Positions 55,930 to 64,000 of a stretch of 64,000 bases of DNA are shown in pieces. The notes beneath the pieces were generated by a model. That model did not search any database, was not told the DNA's origin, and saw only the letters and a list, made by a program, of their open reading frames with translations. Source of the DNA: Pseudomonadota bacterium (GTDB lineage: Bacteria; Pseudomonadota; Gammaproteobacteria; Burkholderiales; Rhodocyclaceae); contig JAPLQT010000130.1 of assembly GCA_026399515.1 (NCBI GenBank), positions 1 to 64,000 on the forward strand, read 5' to 3'. How positions within the stretch are numbered: the first letter of the stretch is position 1; each line of letters opens with the position of its first letter. A program made the position numbers and the translations under genes.

Positions 55930-56199
55930 ATGGCACGCATGGTGAACTGCATCAAATTAGGCCGCGAGGCCGAGGGTCTCGACTTCCCGCCGGTGCCCGG
56001 CGAACTCGGCAAGCGCTTGTACGAGAATGTTTCCAAGGAAGCCTGGCAACAGTGGGTCAAGCTGCAGACCATGTTGATCAACGAGAACCGCCTGAGCCTG
56101 GCCGACGCCAAGGCCCGCGCCTATCTTGCCGAACAGATGCAGAAGCATTTCTTCGGCGAGGGCGCCGACAACGTCTCGGGTTTCGTGCCGCGGTCCTAG
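55930..56199 (+). CDS. yggX: Fe(2+)-trafficking protein YggX
   Basis: 89 residues, the full family length. It starts [21 protein letters not shown] with the conserved Cys7, then [24 protein letters not shown] and AEQMQKHFF. YggX protects Fe-S proteins from oxidation and may carry iron. It is a short single-gene unit convergent with phoU, and an AAGGAAT site lies upstream. Confidence 0.97.
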   Translation: MARMVNCIKLGREAEGLDFPPVPGELGKRLYENVSKEAWQQWVKLQTMLINENRLSLADAKARAYLAEQMQKHFFGEGADNVSGFVPRS

Positions 56200-56212
56200 T
56201 GCCGGGGCGACG

Positions 56213-56229
56213 GGGGTAGCGACTACCCC
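56213..56229. terminator. Hairpin at the yggX/phoU convergence
   Basis: GGGGTAG and CTACCCC form a perfect 7-bp stem with a CGA loop. The phoU stop codon (CTA on this strand, 56223-56225) is in the right arm. There is no T-tract. It may mark the shared 3' boundary. Confidence 0.45.
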
Positions 56230-56921
56230 GCCACTTCCTTCTCCATCTCTTCCAATCCGATGTGGCGGACGTCGCGGCCCTTGGCCATATACACGACATA
56301 TTCGGAAAGGTTCTTGGCATGGTCGCCGATGCGTTCGATCGATTTGGCGATGAACAGCATATCCAGGCAGCGCGTGATGGTGCGTGGGTCTTCCATCATG
56401 AAGGTAATCAACTGGCGCATGATGCTCTTGAACTCGCGATCGACTTCCTGATCCTGACGCACCACCTGGGCGGCGGCGGCCAGGTCCAGGCGCGCGAAGG
56501 CGTCCAGCGCCTTGCGCAGCATGTCGACGGCGAGGCCCGCGACATGCCGCAATTCGATGCGCGGCACGAAGTGCGTATCGGCGCTGTGTATGGCCCTGGC
56601 CTTCTTGGCGATCTTCTTGGCTTCGTCGCCGATCCGTTCGAGATCGGTGATGGTTTTCACCACCATCATCACCATCCGCAGATCGACCGCCGTCGGCTGG
56701 CGCCGGGCGATGATATGGGTGCAAGCCTCATCGAGCTCGACTTCGTGGCGATTGACCAGGTCGTCGTTGGCGATCGTCTGTTCGATCAACATCAAGTCAC
56801 CCCCCGCCAGGCATTCCATCGCCTTGACGATCTGCTGCTCGACCAGGCCGCCCATCTGTAGCACCCGGCTGCGAATATTCTCGAGGTCAGTGTCGAACTG
56901 TTTGACGATGTGCTCGTTCAT
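56223..56921 (-). CDS. phoU: Phosphate signalling regulator PhoU
   Basis: 232 residues, two PhoU three-helix repeats, each with the metal-binding E/DxxxD pattern (TDLERIGDEAKKIAKKA and KSIERIGDHAKNLSEYV). PhoU links the Pst phosphate transporter to the PhoR kinase and represses the Pho regulon at high phosphate. No pst or phoBR genes are in the window. It follows rpiA by 77 bp on the same strand. Confidence 0.97.
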   Translation of the reverse strand: MNEHIVKQFDTDLENIRSRVLQMGGLVEQQIVKAMECLAGGDLMLIEQTIANDDLVNRHEVELDEACTHIIARRQPTAVDLRMVMMVVKTITDLERIGDEAKKIAKKARAIHSADTHFVPRIELRHVAGLAVDMLRKALDAFARLDLAAAAQVVRQDQEVDREFKSIMRQLITFMMEDPRTITRCLDMLFIAKSIERIGDHAKNLSEYVVYMAKGRDVRHIGLEEMEKEVAG

Positions 56922-56998
56922 GCTTTCGCTCCTTGCCAGTCAATTCCAAATTGACTCTTGATTCTAACAGCACCACATGACAGATTTGTTGCAACGGC

Positions 56999-57679
56999 TC
57001 AGACCGCCGGCCGCTTGAATGTCTCGACGCAGGCGGGATCGGCCAGCAGCAGGAGATCGGCGCCGCGTCGGGCAAACAGTCCATTGGTGACGATGCCGAC
57101 CACATGATCGAGCTCGCTCTCCAAGGCGGCCGGGTCGGTGATTGACAATCCATGGACGTCCAGAATCAGGTTGCCGTTGTCCGTCACGAAACCCTCGCGC
57201 AGACGTGGCTCACCGCCGAAGCGGGCTAGTTCGCGCGCGACCCGGGCGCGCGCCATGGGGATCACCTCGATCGGCAGGGGGAATCGGCCCATCGTCCGCA
57301 CCCGTTTGCTCTGGTCGCAGATGCAAACGAAGATATCCGCGGCGGCTGCCACAATTTTCTCCCGTGTCAACGCCCCGCCGCCGCCTTTGATCATGGACAG
57401 GCCGTGATCGATCTCGTCGGCGCCATCGACATACACGGGCAGACGATCGACGTCATTCAGGTCGAATACGCGGATGCCATGGCCTTCGAGACGCCTCTGG
57501 GTGGCTGCCGAACTCGCCACCGCACCGCCCAGACGATGCTTGATTGTCGCCAATTCGTCGATAAAGAAATTCGCCGTCGAGCCGGTGCCGACGCCGACGA
57601 TGGCGCCGGTGGGCACGCTAGCGGCCACGTAGTCGAGTGCGGCGCGAGCCACGGCTTGTTTGAGTTGATCCTGGGTCAT
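56999..57679 (-). CDS. rpiA: Ribose-5-phosphate isomerase A
   Basis: 226 residues, standard length. Motifs: [40 protein letters not shown] (active-site Asp, Glu and Lys) and [10 protein letters not shown]. It interconverts ribose 5-phosphate and ribulose 5-phosphate, feeding the pentose pathway and, through ribulose 5-phosphate, the KdsD reaction. MTQDQL at 57679 was chosen; the 34 codons upstream are not conserved. It is divergent from the solute-binding protein gene. Confidence 0.97.
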   Translation of the reverse strand: MTQDQLKQAVARAALDYVAASVPTGAIVGVGTGSTANFFIDELATIKHRLGGAVASSAATQRRLEGHGIRVFDLNDVDRLPVYVDGADEIDHGLSMIKGGGGALTREKIVAAAADIFVCICDQSKRVRTMGRFPLPIEVIPMARARVARELARFGGEPRLREGFVTDNGNLILDVHGLSITDPAALESELDHVVGIVTNGLFARRGADLLLLADPACVETFKRPAV

Positions 57680-57860
57680 GCTGGCTTTCTCATATGCGAT
57701 GTCGAATTCTACCTTGCGCGCGAAGGCCGCAGAGACCGCGGTCCAGAACTTTATCGGCTGCCGCTCGCCATCTCCGCGCATCGCCGGCTATGGGCTTGTC
57801 ATCTTCGCCGCAGGCAGGTCATACTGAGCGTCCGCATCCGTCGATTTGGAGATCGAGCAC

Positions 57861-58664
57861 ATGCGAAACAACTTCTGGCTGGGAACAATCATGGCGCTTG
57901 GAGTCCTTGGGATGACATCCAAAGCTTCCTTGGCGTCTCCGGATGCGCAACAACACCTGGCCCCGGCCGGCAAGTTGCGCGCGGCCATCAATTTTGGCAA
58001 TCCGATCCTCGCTACGCGGGACGCCATAACCGGCGAGGCCATGGGAGTATCCGTCGACCTGGCGCGCGAACTCGGCAGACGCCTGGGAGTTTCCGTGGAA
58101 TTGGTGATCTACAACGCCGCCGGCAAGGTGGTGGAAGGGATCAAGAACCGCGAATGGGATGTGGCCTTTGTCGCCATCGACCCGGCTCGCGCCTTGGAGA
58201 TGGCATATACCGCCCCCTACCTGATGATCGAAGGCGCCTATCTGGTATCGCAGGCCTCGCCCCTGAAGAACAACGCAGACGTCGATCGGGAAGGGGTGCG
58301 CATCGCCACCGCCAAGGGCAGCGCCTACGACCTGTATCTGAGCCGCGAAATCCGGCATGCGCAGATCGTTCGCGCAGCTACTTCGCCGGCGGTGACGGAT
58401 ACCATGATCGCCCAGGGGCTGGAGGTAGCGGCCGGCGTCAAGCAGCAGCTTCAGGCGGATGCGAAACGCATTCCCGGCTTGCGCCTTCTCGATGGCCGCT
58501 TCATGGTCATCAACCAGGCCATGGCGATGCCGCGTGGCAGCGAGGCGAGTATTCGCTATCTGACCGAATTCGTCGAAGAGATGAAGGCTTCCGGTTTTAT
58601 CGCTGAAGCCTTGACGCGACACGGCATCGAAGGCGCCGCCATTGCCGCGCCGCTTGCTCGTTAG
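57861..58664 (+). CDS. Periplasmic solute-binding protein, family 3
   Basis: 267 residues from ATG 57861 (GGAG 9 bp upstream; a TTG five codons earlier is less likely). A signal peptide (MRNNFWLGTIMALGVLGMTSKASLA) leads to a type II binding fold: GKLRAAINFGNPI, GVSVDLARELGRRLGVSVELV and WDVAFVAIDPARA. Family members bind amino acids or similar ligands for ABC importers or sensors. No permease or ATPase gene lies beside it; the next gene encodes a chemoreceptor, so it may serve sensing. That link is inference. Confidence 0.88.
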   Translation: MRNNFWLGTIMALGVLGMTSKASLASPDAQQHLAPAGKLRAAINFGNPILATRDAITGEAMGVSVDLARELGRRLGVSVELVIYNAAGKVVEGIKNREWDVAFVAIDPARALEMAYTAPYLMIEGAYLVSQASPLKNNADVDREGVRIATAKGSAYDLYLSREIRHAQIVRAATSPAVTDTMIAQGLEVAAGVKQQLQADAKRIPGLRLLDGRFMVINQAMAMPRGSEASIRYLTEFVEEMKASGFIAEALTRHGIEGAAIAAPLAR

Positions 58665-58859
58665 GAATGAAGATCAGCGACATCCCTTGGCTAACCTGGT
58701 TAAGCCGGATTGACCAGGAAGGAAGCGGGTCCATTCGGGGAAATTTTTTTGTGCATCAGGATGGCAACGGAGCGGAAATCGATAATTGACTGCGCCACCT
58801 CGTACCATCCATACTCCCCGAAGACCCTTTGGATTTCCTATCCTTTATCTGAGGCCAAC

Positions 58860-60494
58860 ATGAACTGGTTCATGAAATTGAGTATTCGCTGGAAGTTTCA
58901 GTTGGGGTTCTTCATCGTGACGATGGTGACGACCATCTACAACCGGCTGCTGGCGTCGCACGAACTGCAACAAATGATCGACATCGCCCGACAGGGCGGA
59001 GCACCCGCGACAGCAATACAAGCGATGGTCGAAAACCGCGCCAGCTATCATTTCAACTCGGTATGGGAATCCGGTCTCGAGTTCGCTTTTCAGTTCATGC
59101 TGATCGGCCTGGTGGCGAAGCTGTTTCTCAAGCCCATTCTGAATCTGTGCGAAGCGCTAAAAGTGGTTGAAGCAGGCGACCTCACGCGCGGCATCGCGAT
59201 CACGGCTTACGACGAGGTCGGTGTATTACAGCGGATTTCCAGCAACGTTATCAGCAAGCTGTCCGGCATCCTCGGAAAAGTCGAAGACAGCGGCAAGCAC
59301 ATGGCGCAGTCAGCCTTCCAGATCGCCACCATCTCGAAAGAGATCGCCGAGATCAGCCGCAAGGAACAACGCCGCTCCGACGCGGTATCCGAAGAGACGA
59401 GGGCACTGGGGGACATTGCGCGCTCGGTCGAGGCGCAGGCGAGTTCCGCCGCTCTAAAGACGCGCGACGTGGAGCAGTGCGGGAACGACGGCGTCGACGC
59501 CGTGCAACGCAATATCACCGAAATGCAGGCCACTGCGTCGGAGGTGGATCGGGTCTCGGGCGAAGTGGCCGAACTGGCGGTAACCGCGGCAGAAATTTCG
59601 CGCATTATCGACACCATCAAGGATATCGCCGGTCAGACGAATCTGCTGGCGCTCAATGCAGCCATTGAGGCGGCACGTGCCGGCGAGCAGGGACGTGGCT
59701 TTGCGGTCGTCGCTGACGAGGTGCGCAAGCTGGCCGAGCGCACCACCAAGTCGGCGGTCGAGGTCACCGGCATTGTCGGCAGCATCGGTACAAGTGTTTC
59801 CCGATTGCACGAAACCATGAAAGTGGTGGTGACCAAGGTGCGGCACAGTCAGTCGGTTGCCGCCGAAACGGCCGAAGCGATGTCCGGCATGGCTACCGGC
59901 GTGTCCGAGGCTGCCGCCGCAAACGATTCCATCGTCGACGCGAGCCGTAAACAGATAACGCAACTGGAGTCCCTTGAGAAGACCCTGGTGGACTTGTTCC
60001 TGACGCTACACGAGAATTCCGCCAAGGTCGATACCACTGCCGCCATCGGTACCAGCCTGCATCGCGTTACCGCCGGTCTCAACGAGATGATGTCCGACTT
60101 CCGCTTCCAGCGCGAGACTGAAACCTTGGCGCGCGACGGCAGCGACAAACGCCGCCATCCGCGACTGAATCGCGGCATTCTGGTGCGCATTGACCAAGGT
60201 GGCGAGGAGATCGAAGCGCTAGTTTCAGACCTCAGCCTGTCCGGCGTGCGACTGACGATTCCTCGTTTTCTCCAAGAGGGAAAACCGGTGAACGTGTCTC
60301 TGCATCTACCCGCCGATTCGATCGATAGCTATATGAAGCAAAAGCCTCTGGACCTTGATGCCAAGCTTTGTTGGCAGCGCAAGGAAGAAGATCGACTGCG
60401 TTGCGGACTCGAATTCGCCTCGCTCAGCGCCGCGCAGCGCGAAGAGATCGGGCGTATTTTCGAGTTCTACAAGGTGAATCCTGAGTACGTCTGA
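58860..60494 (+). CDS. Methyl-accepting chemotaxis protein with C-terminal PilZ domain
   Basis: 544 residues. Two membrane helices (about 14-28 and 74-92) enclose a tiny periplasmic loop of about 45 residues. A HAMP-like stretch and the MCP signalling coiled coil follow, with the hairpin tip [20 protein letters not shown]. Residues 429-540 are a PilZ domain: RRHPR and DLSLSGVRL are the two c-di-GMP-binding motifs, both intact. A receptor reading c-di-GMP directly is thus likely. MNWFMK at 58860 (GAGG upstream) was chosen; the 50 codons before it do not resemble a receptor. Confidence 0.9.
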   Translation: MNWFMKLSIRWKFQLGFFIVTMVTTIYNRLLASHELQQMIDIARQGGAPATAIQAMVENRASYHFNSVWESGLEFAFQFMLIGLVAKLFLKPILNLCEALKVVEAGDLTRGIAITAYDEVGVLQRISSNVISKLSGILGKVEDSGKHMAQSAFQIATISKEIAEISRKEQRRSDAVSEETRALGDIARSVEAQASSAALKTRDVEQCGNDGVDAVQRNITEMQATASEVDRVSGEVAELAVTAAEISRIIDTIKDIAGQTNLLALNAAIEAARAGEQGRGFAVVADEVRKLAERTTKSAVEVTGIVGSIGTSVSRLHETMKVVVTKVRHSQSVAAETAEAMSGMATGVSEAAAANDSIVDASRKQITQLESLEKTLVDLFLTLHENSAKVDTTAAIGTSLHRVTAGLNEMMSDFRFQRETETLARDGSDKRRHPRLNRGILVRIDQGGEEIEALVSDLSLSGVRLTIPRFLQEGKPVNVSLHLPADSIDSYMKQKPLDLDAKLCWQRKEEDRLRCGLEFASLSAAQREEIGRIFEFYKVNPEYV

Positions 60495-60581
60495 GTACGC
60501 ATCCGCCAATGCCCGCAAGTTGGAGTTGTTCTGACAGGCTGGTCGGCTCTGACACCAGTCGTCCAAATATCATCTTAGCCA

Positions 60582-62366
60582 CTATTTCTTCCGCATCGGC
60601 GGCAGGTCGGTACAAGTCCCGTGCGCCACTTCCGCGGCCATGCCGATGCTCTCGCCCAGCGTCGGGTGGGGGTGAATGGTCTTGGCTATGTCCGTCGCAT
60701 CGCAGCCCATTTCGATGGCCAGGGCGATTTCGCCTATCATGTCACCGGCATTGGGGCCGACGATGCTGCCGCCGACGATGCGATGCGTCTCCTCGTCGAA
60801 CACCAGCTTGGTGAAACCGTAGTCGGCGCCGTTGGCGATGGCGCGGCCGGAGGCGGCCCAGGGGAACTTCGCCGCGCTGACCTTGCGTCCCGTCTTCTTC
60901 GCCTCGTCCTCGCCGAGTCCCACCCAGGCGACTTCGGGGTGGGTGTAGGCGACGCCGGGAATCACCAGTGCATCGAAGTGACTCTTGAGACCGGCGGCGA
61001 CCTCGGCTGCCACATGTCCCTCATGCACCGCCTTGTGCGCCAGCATCGGCTGGCCGACGATGTCGCCGATGGCATGGATGTGCGGCACGTTGCTGCGCAT
61101 CTGCGAGTCGACGGGAATGAAACCGCGCTCATTGACTGCAACTCCGGCCTTGTCGGCATCGATCTTCTTGCCGTTGGGATTGCGCCCGGCCGACTGGAGA
61201 ATCATGTCGTAGCATTGCACTTCGGCTGGCGCCTGCTCGCCCTCGAACTTGACCCACAGGCCATCCTGCCTGGCCTCGACGGAGACGGTCTTGGTCTTCA
61301 GCATGACTTTGTCGAAGCGCTGGGCATTCTGCTTTTCCCATACCTTGACGAGATCGCGGTCCGGTCCCTGCATCAGGCCGTCGAGCATTTCGACGACATC
61401 GACGCGGGTACCGAGCGTCGAATACACCGTCGCCATCTCCAGGCCGATGATGCCGCCGCCGATGACCAGCATGCGCTTCGGCACACTACGAAGCTCCAGC
61501 GCCCCGGTCGAATCGACGATGCGCGGGTCCTTGGGAATGAAGGGCAGGTGCATGGCGGCGCTGCCGGCGGCGATGATGCATTTCTGGAAGCGGATCACCT
61601 GTTTTGTCCCCGTCTTCTCCTGCGCCGTGCCCGTCGTGGCTTCGACTTCCAAGTGATGCGGGTCCAGGAAATGGCCGTAGCCGCGCACTACCTCGACCTT
61701 GCGCGCCTTGGCCATGCCGGTGAGACCGCCGGTCAGTTTGCCGACGACTTTTGCCTTGTGGGCGCGCAGCTTGTCGATGTCGAGCTTGGGCGCTGCAAAA
61801 GACACGCCGAGCTCAGTCATGTGCTGCGCCTCTTCCATGACCGCGGCGACATGCAGCAGGGCTTTCGAGGGTATGCAGCCGACATTAAGGCAGACGCCGC
61901 CGAGCGTCGCGTAGCGCTCCACCAGGATGGTCTTCATGCCCAGATCGGCGCTGCGGAAGGCGGCGGAATAGCCGCCGGGGCCGGCGCCGAGCACGAGCAT
62001 TTCGCACTCGATGTCGGCGGCGCGGGTGGTCTGCGCGACAGCCACCGGTGCCGGCTTTTCCGGAGCAGCCGTCACGGAGACAGGCGCTTGCGTCTTGGCG
62101 CCGTTGGCTGCCTGCGCCGAGCCCACCGCCGCTTCCAGCAGTAGCACCAGCGTGCCTTGTGAAACCTTGTCGCCGACCTTGGCCTTCACTTCCTTGACGA
62201 TCCCGGCCGCCGGCGACGGCACTTCCATCGTCGCCTTGTCGGATTCCAGGGTCAGGAGGGGATCTTCGGCCCGGATGGCGTCGCCCGGCTTCACCAACAC
62301 TTCGATCACCGGCACATCATGGAAATCGCCGATGTCCGGCACGCTCACTTCAATGATCTGACTCAT
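60582..62366 (-). CDS. lpdA: Dihydrolipoyl dehydrogenase (E3) with N-terminal lipoyl domain
   Basis: 594 residues. A lipoyl domain (1-80, lipoyl Lys44 in ESDKATME) and a 35-residue Ala/Pro linker precede the flavoprotein: FAD site GAGPGGYSA, redox disulfide Cys159/Cys164 in GGVCLNVGC, NAD site GGGIIGLEMA, and the catalytic HPHPTLGE near the end. It re-oxidises lipoamide in pyruvate dehydrogenase. The extra lipoyl domain is known from betaproteobacterial and neisserial E3. MSQIIE at 62366 overlaps the aceF stop (ATGA). Confidence 0.97.
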   Translation of the reverse strand: MSQIIEVSVPDIGDFHDVPVIEVLVKPGDAIRAEDPLLTLESDKATMEVPSPAAGIVKEVKAKVGDKVSQGTLVLLLEAAVGSAQAANGAKTQAPVSVTAAPEKPAPVAVAQTTRAADIECEMLVLGAGPGGYSAAFRSADLGMKTILVERYATLGGVCLNVGCIPSKALLHVAAVMEEAQHMTELGVSFAAPKLDIDKLRAHKAKVVGKLTGGLTGMAKARKVEVVRGYGHFLDPHHLEVEATTGTAQEKTGTKQVIRFQKCIIAAGSAAMHLPFIPKDPRIVDSTGALELRSVPKRMLVIGGGIIGLEMATVYSTLGTRVDVVEMLDGLMQGPDRDLVKVWEKQNAQRFDKVMLKTKTVSVEARQDGLWVKFEGEQAPAEVQCYDMILQSAGRNPNGKKIDADKAGVAVNERGFIPVDSQMRSNVPHIHAIGDIVGQPMLAHKAVHEGHVAAEVAAGLKSHFDALVIPGVAYTHPEVAWVGLGEDEAKKTGRKVSAAKFPWAASGRAIANGADYGFTKLVFDEETHRIVGGSIVGPNAGDMIGEIALAIEMGCDATDIAKTIHPHPTLGESIGMAAEVAHGTCTDLPPMRKK

Positions 62367-63697
62367 AGCATCGACTTCCGCATGTCGCCCAGTAACTGGC
62401 AAAGGAAACTGGTGAAGCGCGCTGCCGTCGCGCCATCGATGACGCGGTGGTCATAGGACAGGGACAACGGCAGTTGCAGGCGCGGCACGAATTGTTTGCC
62501 GTCCCACTTGGGCTTGATCTCGCTCTTCGACACACCGAGGATGGCGACTTCTGGCGCGTTGATGATGGGCGTGAAGGCCGTGCCGCCGATGCCGCCGAGA
62601 CTGGAAATCGAGAAGCAACCGCCCTGCATTTCGGCCGGGCCGAGCTTGCCGTCGCGCGCCTTTTTTGAAAGTTCCGCCATGTCGCGGGCGATGTCGTTGA
62701 CGCCCTTGCGGTCGGCGTCGCGGATCACCGGCACTACCAGGCCGTTGGGCGTGTCGGCGGCGAAGCCGATGTGGAAGTATTGTTTGAGGATGAGATTGTC
62801 GCCTTCGAGCGAAGCGTTGAACTCGGGAAACTTCTTCAGCGCCACCACGCTGGCTTTGATCAGGAAGGCCAGCATGGTGAGTTTGACCCCGGTCTTGTCG
62901 CCGTCCTTGTTCACCGCCACGCGGAAGGCTTCGAGGTCGGTGATGTCGGCCTCGTCGAACTGGGTGACGTGCGGAATCATCACCCAGTTGCGCCACAGGT
63001 TGGCGCCGGAAATCTTCTTGATGCGCGACAGCGGCTTGGCTTCGACCGGCCCGAATTTCGCGAAATCCACTTTCGGCCATGGCAACAGGTCGAGCCCCAC
63101 GACCGAAGGGAATCCCTGTGGGACGCCGCCACCCGTTGATGGCGCGGGAGCCGCTGCGGCGCCGCCCAGAATGCCTTTGACATAAGCCTGGACATCCTGC
63201 GCGGTGATGCGCCCTTTCGGTCCGCTGCCTGTCACGCGGACGACGTCCACGCCCAGTTCGCGCGCGAAGCGGCGCACCGACGGACTGGCATGGGCCAACA
63301 CGCCGCTAGCCGTCGCCGGTGCGCTGGCGGGCGCAGGGGCAGAGGGAGGCGCGGGCTCGACCACCGGGGCTGCGACTGCGGCCACAGGCGCCGGTGTCGC
63401 AGCGGGACCTGCCGAGACGGCAGGGGCAACCGCGGCTGGCGCCGCCGATGCCGCGTCGCCCGCCTCCAGAATCAGCAACAGCGTGCCTTCGGAAACCTTG
63501 TCGCCGACCTTGACCTTCACTTCCCGGATCACACCGCCAGCGGGTGACGGCACCTCTATCGTCGCCTTGTCGGACTCCAAGGTCAGCAACGGGGTTTCGG
63601 CTTGAATGGCGTCGCCCGCCTTGACCAGTATTTCGATCACCGGCACGTCCTTGAAGTCGCCGATGTCGGGGACTTTCACCTCGATGATTTGCGCCAT
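62363..63697 (-). CDS. aceF: Pyruvate dehydrogenase E2, dihydrolipoamide acetyltransferase
   Basis: 444 residues with one lipoyl domain (1-80, Lys44 in ESDKATIE), a long Ala/Pro linker (about 82-145), a peripheral subunit-binding domain (ASPSVRRFARELGVD, about 147-185) and the catalytic core ending with DHRVIDG (His417, Asp421). It transfers acetyl groups to CoA. Many E2 proteins have two or three lipoyl domains; here there is one, with a second carried by E3. It starts 4 bp after aceE. Confidence 0.97.
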   Translation of the reverse strand: MAQIIEVKVPDIGDFKDVPVIEILVKAGDAIQAETPLLTLESDKATIEVPSPAGGVIREVKVKVGDKVSEGTLLLILEAGDAASAAPAAVAPAVSAGPAATPAPVAAVAAPVVEPAPPSAPAPASAPATASGVLAHASPSVRRFARELGVDVVRVTGSGPKGRITAQDVQAYVKGILGGAAAAPAPSTGGGVPQGFPSVVGLDLLPWPKVDFAKFGPVEAKPLSRIKKISGANLWRNWVMIPHVTQFDEADITDLEAFRVAVNKDGDKTGVKLTMLAFLIKASVVALKKFPEFNASLEGDNLILKQYFHIGFAADTPNGLVVPVIRDADRKGVNDIARDMAELSKKARDGKLGPAEMQGGCFSISSLGGIGGTAFTPIINAPEVAILGVSKSEIKPKWDGKQFVPRLQLPLSLSYDHRVIDGATAARFTSFLCQLLGDMRKSML

Positions 63698-63701
63698 GTG
63701 C

Positions 63702-64000
63702 TTACACCTTCAGCGGATTGGGTTTGTTCGGATCGAGACCGTACTTGACGATGGCCTCGGCGGCTTTCTGCGCGTCGATCTGCCCGTCGTCGGCCAGGGC
63801 GCGCAGCGCGGCCAACGTGATCCAGTGACGGTCGACCTCGAAGAAATGGCGCAACTGTTCGCGCGTGTCGGAACGGCCGAAGCCGTCGGTTCCGAGCACC
63901 GTGTAGCGGCGCGGCACATACGGGTGGATCTGCTCGGCGAAGAGACGGATGTAGTCGCTGGCGGCGATCACCGGACCGCGGGTGTCCTTGAGGCAGTGCT
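63702..64000 (-). CDS. aceE: Pyruvate dehydrogenase E1 component, 3' end only
   Basis: Only the last 99 or so residues are in the window. GPVIAASDYIRLFAEQIHPYVP and YTVLGTDGFGRSDTREQLRHFFEVDRHWI are the conserved C-terminus of homodimeric AceE. It decarboxylates pyruvate with thiamine diphosphate and acetylates E2 lipoyl groups. The gene continues beyond the right edge, and its stop is 4 bp before the aceF ATG. Confidence 0.95.
   Translation of the reverse strand, partial: HCLKDTRGPVIAASDYIRLFAEQIHPYVPRRYTVLGTDGFGRSDTREQLRHFFEVDRHWITLAALRALADDGQIDAQKAAEAIVKYGLDPNKPNPLKV

Noticed and set aside
58710-58859. 50-residue N-terminal extension of the chemoreceptor
   Set aside because: It contains no membrane or sensor features, whereas MNWFMK has a ribosome binding site and begins directly before the first helix.

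Overview
The window is about 64 kb of GC-rich chromosome (roughly 60% GC by eye) from a Gram-negative bacterium, most likely a betaproteobacterium of the Rhodocyclales/Nitrosomonadales kind. The evidence is the KDO/Lpt lipopolysaccharide cluster beside a CPA2 antiporter, a phasin (PHB storage), a pyruvate dehydrogenase cluster whose E3 carries its own lipoyl domain, a YbdL-type aminotransferase, NhaR, TRAP uptake genes and many c-di-GMP and two-component genes. No rRNA, tRNA, CRISPR array, transposase or prophage gene was seen.

Layout. 1-6.3 kb: end of a pilin-like gene, a CPA2 antiporter, and the overlapping envelope operon kdsD-kdsC-lptC-lptA, followed by an enoyl-CoA hydratase where lptB is usually found. 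6.3-13.2 kb: EamA exporter, phasin behind a consensus sigma-70 promoter, and the coupled operon crcB-hrpA-MoCF protein. 13.2-18.7 kb: glnS, then a three-gene signalling set (HPt/HD-GYP, REC-TPR, mini histidine kinase). 18.8-23.6 kb: aminotransferase, FKBP, and two 3-hydroxyisobutyrate-dehydrogenase paralogs (one frameshifted) overlapping a PAS-PAS-GGDEF cyclase. 23.6-28.9 kb: a REC-PP2C phosphatase, a REC-ATPase and a large CHASE/PAS histidine kinase, which look like a phosphorelay feeding a partner switch. 28.9-37.7 kb: a DUF2892 protein, an RND pump with its adaptor, and a divergent GntR-ABC-permease operon ending in two tandem paralogs of unknown function. 37.7-43.2 kb: CbiX-like chelatase, MFS transporter, NhaD-like antiporter, broken uspA fused to terC, and nhaR. 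43.3-46.3 kb: a TRAP transporter. 46.4-49.8 kb: a tannase-family lipoprotein and an AraC regulator lying between two 184-bp direct repeats of a P-type ATPase 3' end. 49.6-55.8 kb: the intact ATPase, a glycerophosphodiesterase and glycogen phosphorylase. 55.9-60.5 kb: yggX, phoU, rpiA, a solute-binding protein and an MCP with a C-terminal PilZ domain. 60.6-64.0 kb: lpdA, aceF and the 3' end of aceE.

How the parts fit. The housekeeping content covers LPS building blocks and transport, central carbon (PDH, RpiA, GlgP), storage (phasin, glycogen), phosphate signalling and ion homeostasis. The accessory content is mostly sensory: a GGDEF enzyme, an HD-GYP protein and a PilZ receptor make a potential c-di-GMP circuit within one window. 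The most promising poorly described parts are the tandem paralog pair in the GntR-ABC operon with matching palindromes on both sides of the divergent promoter region, the HPt/HD-GYP + REC-TPR + mini-kinase cluster, the REC-ATPase/REC-PP2C pair, and the repeat-flanked tannase insert.
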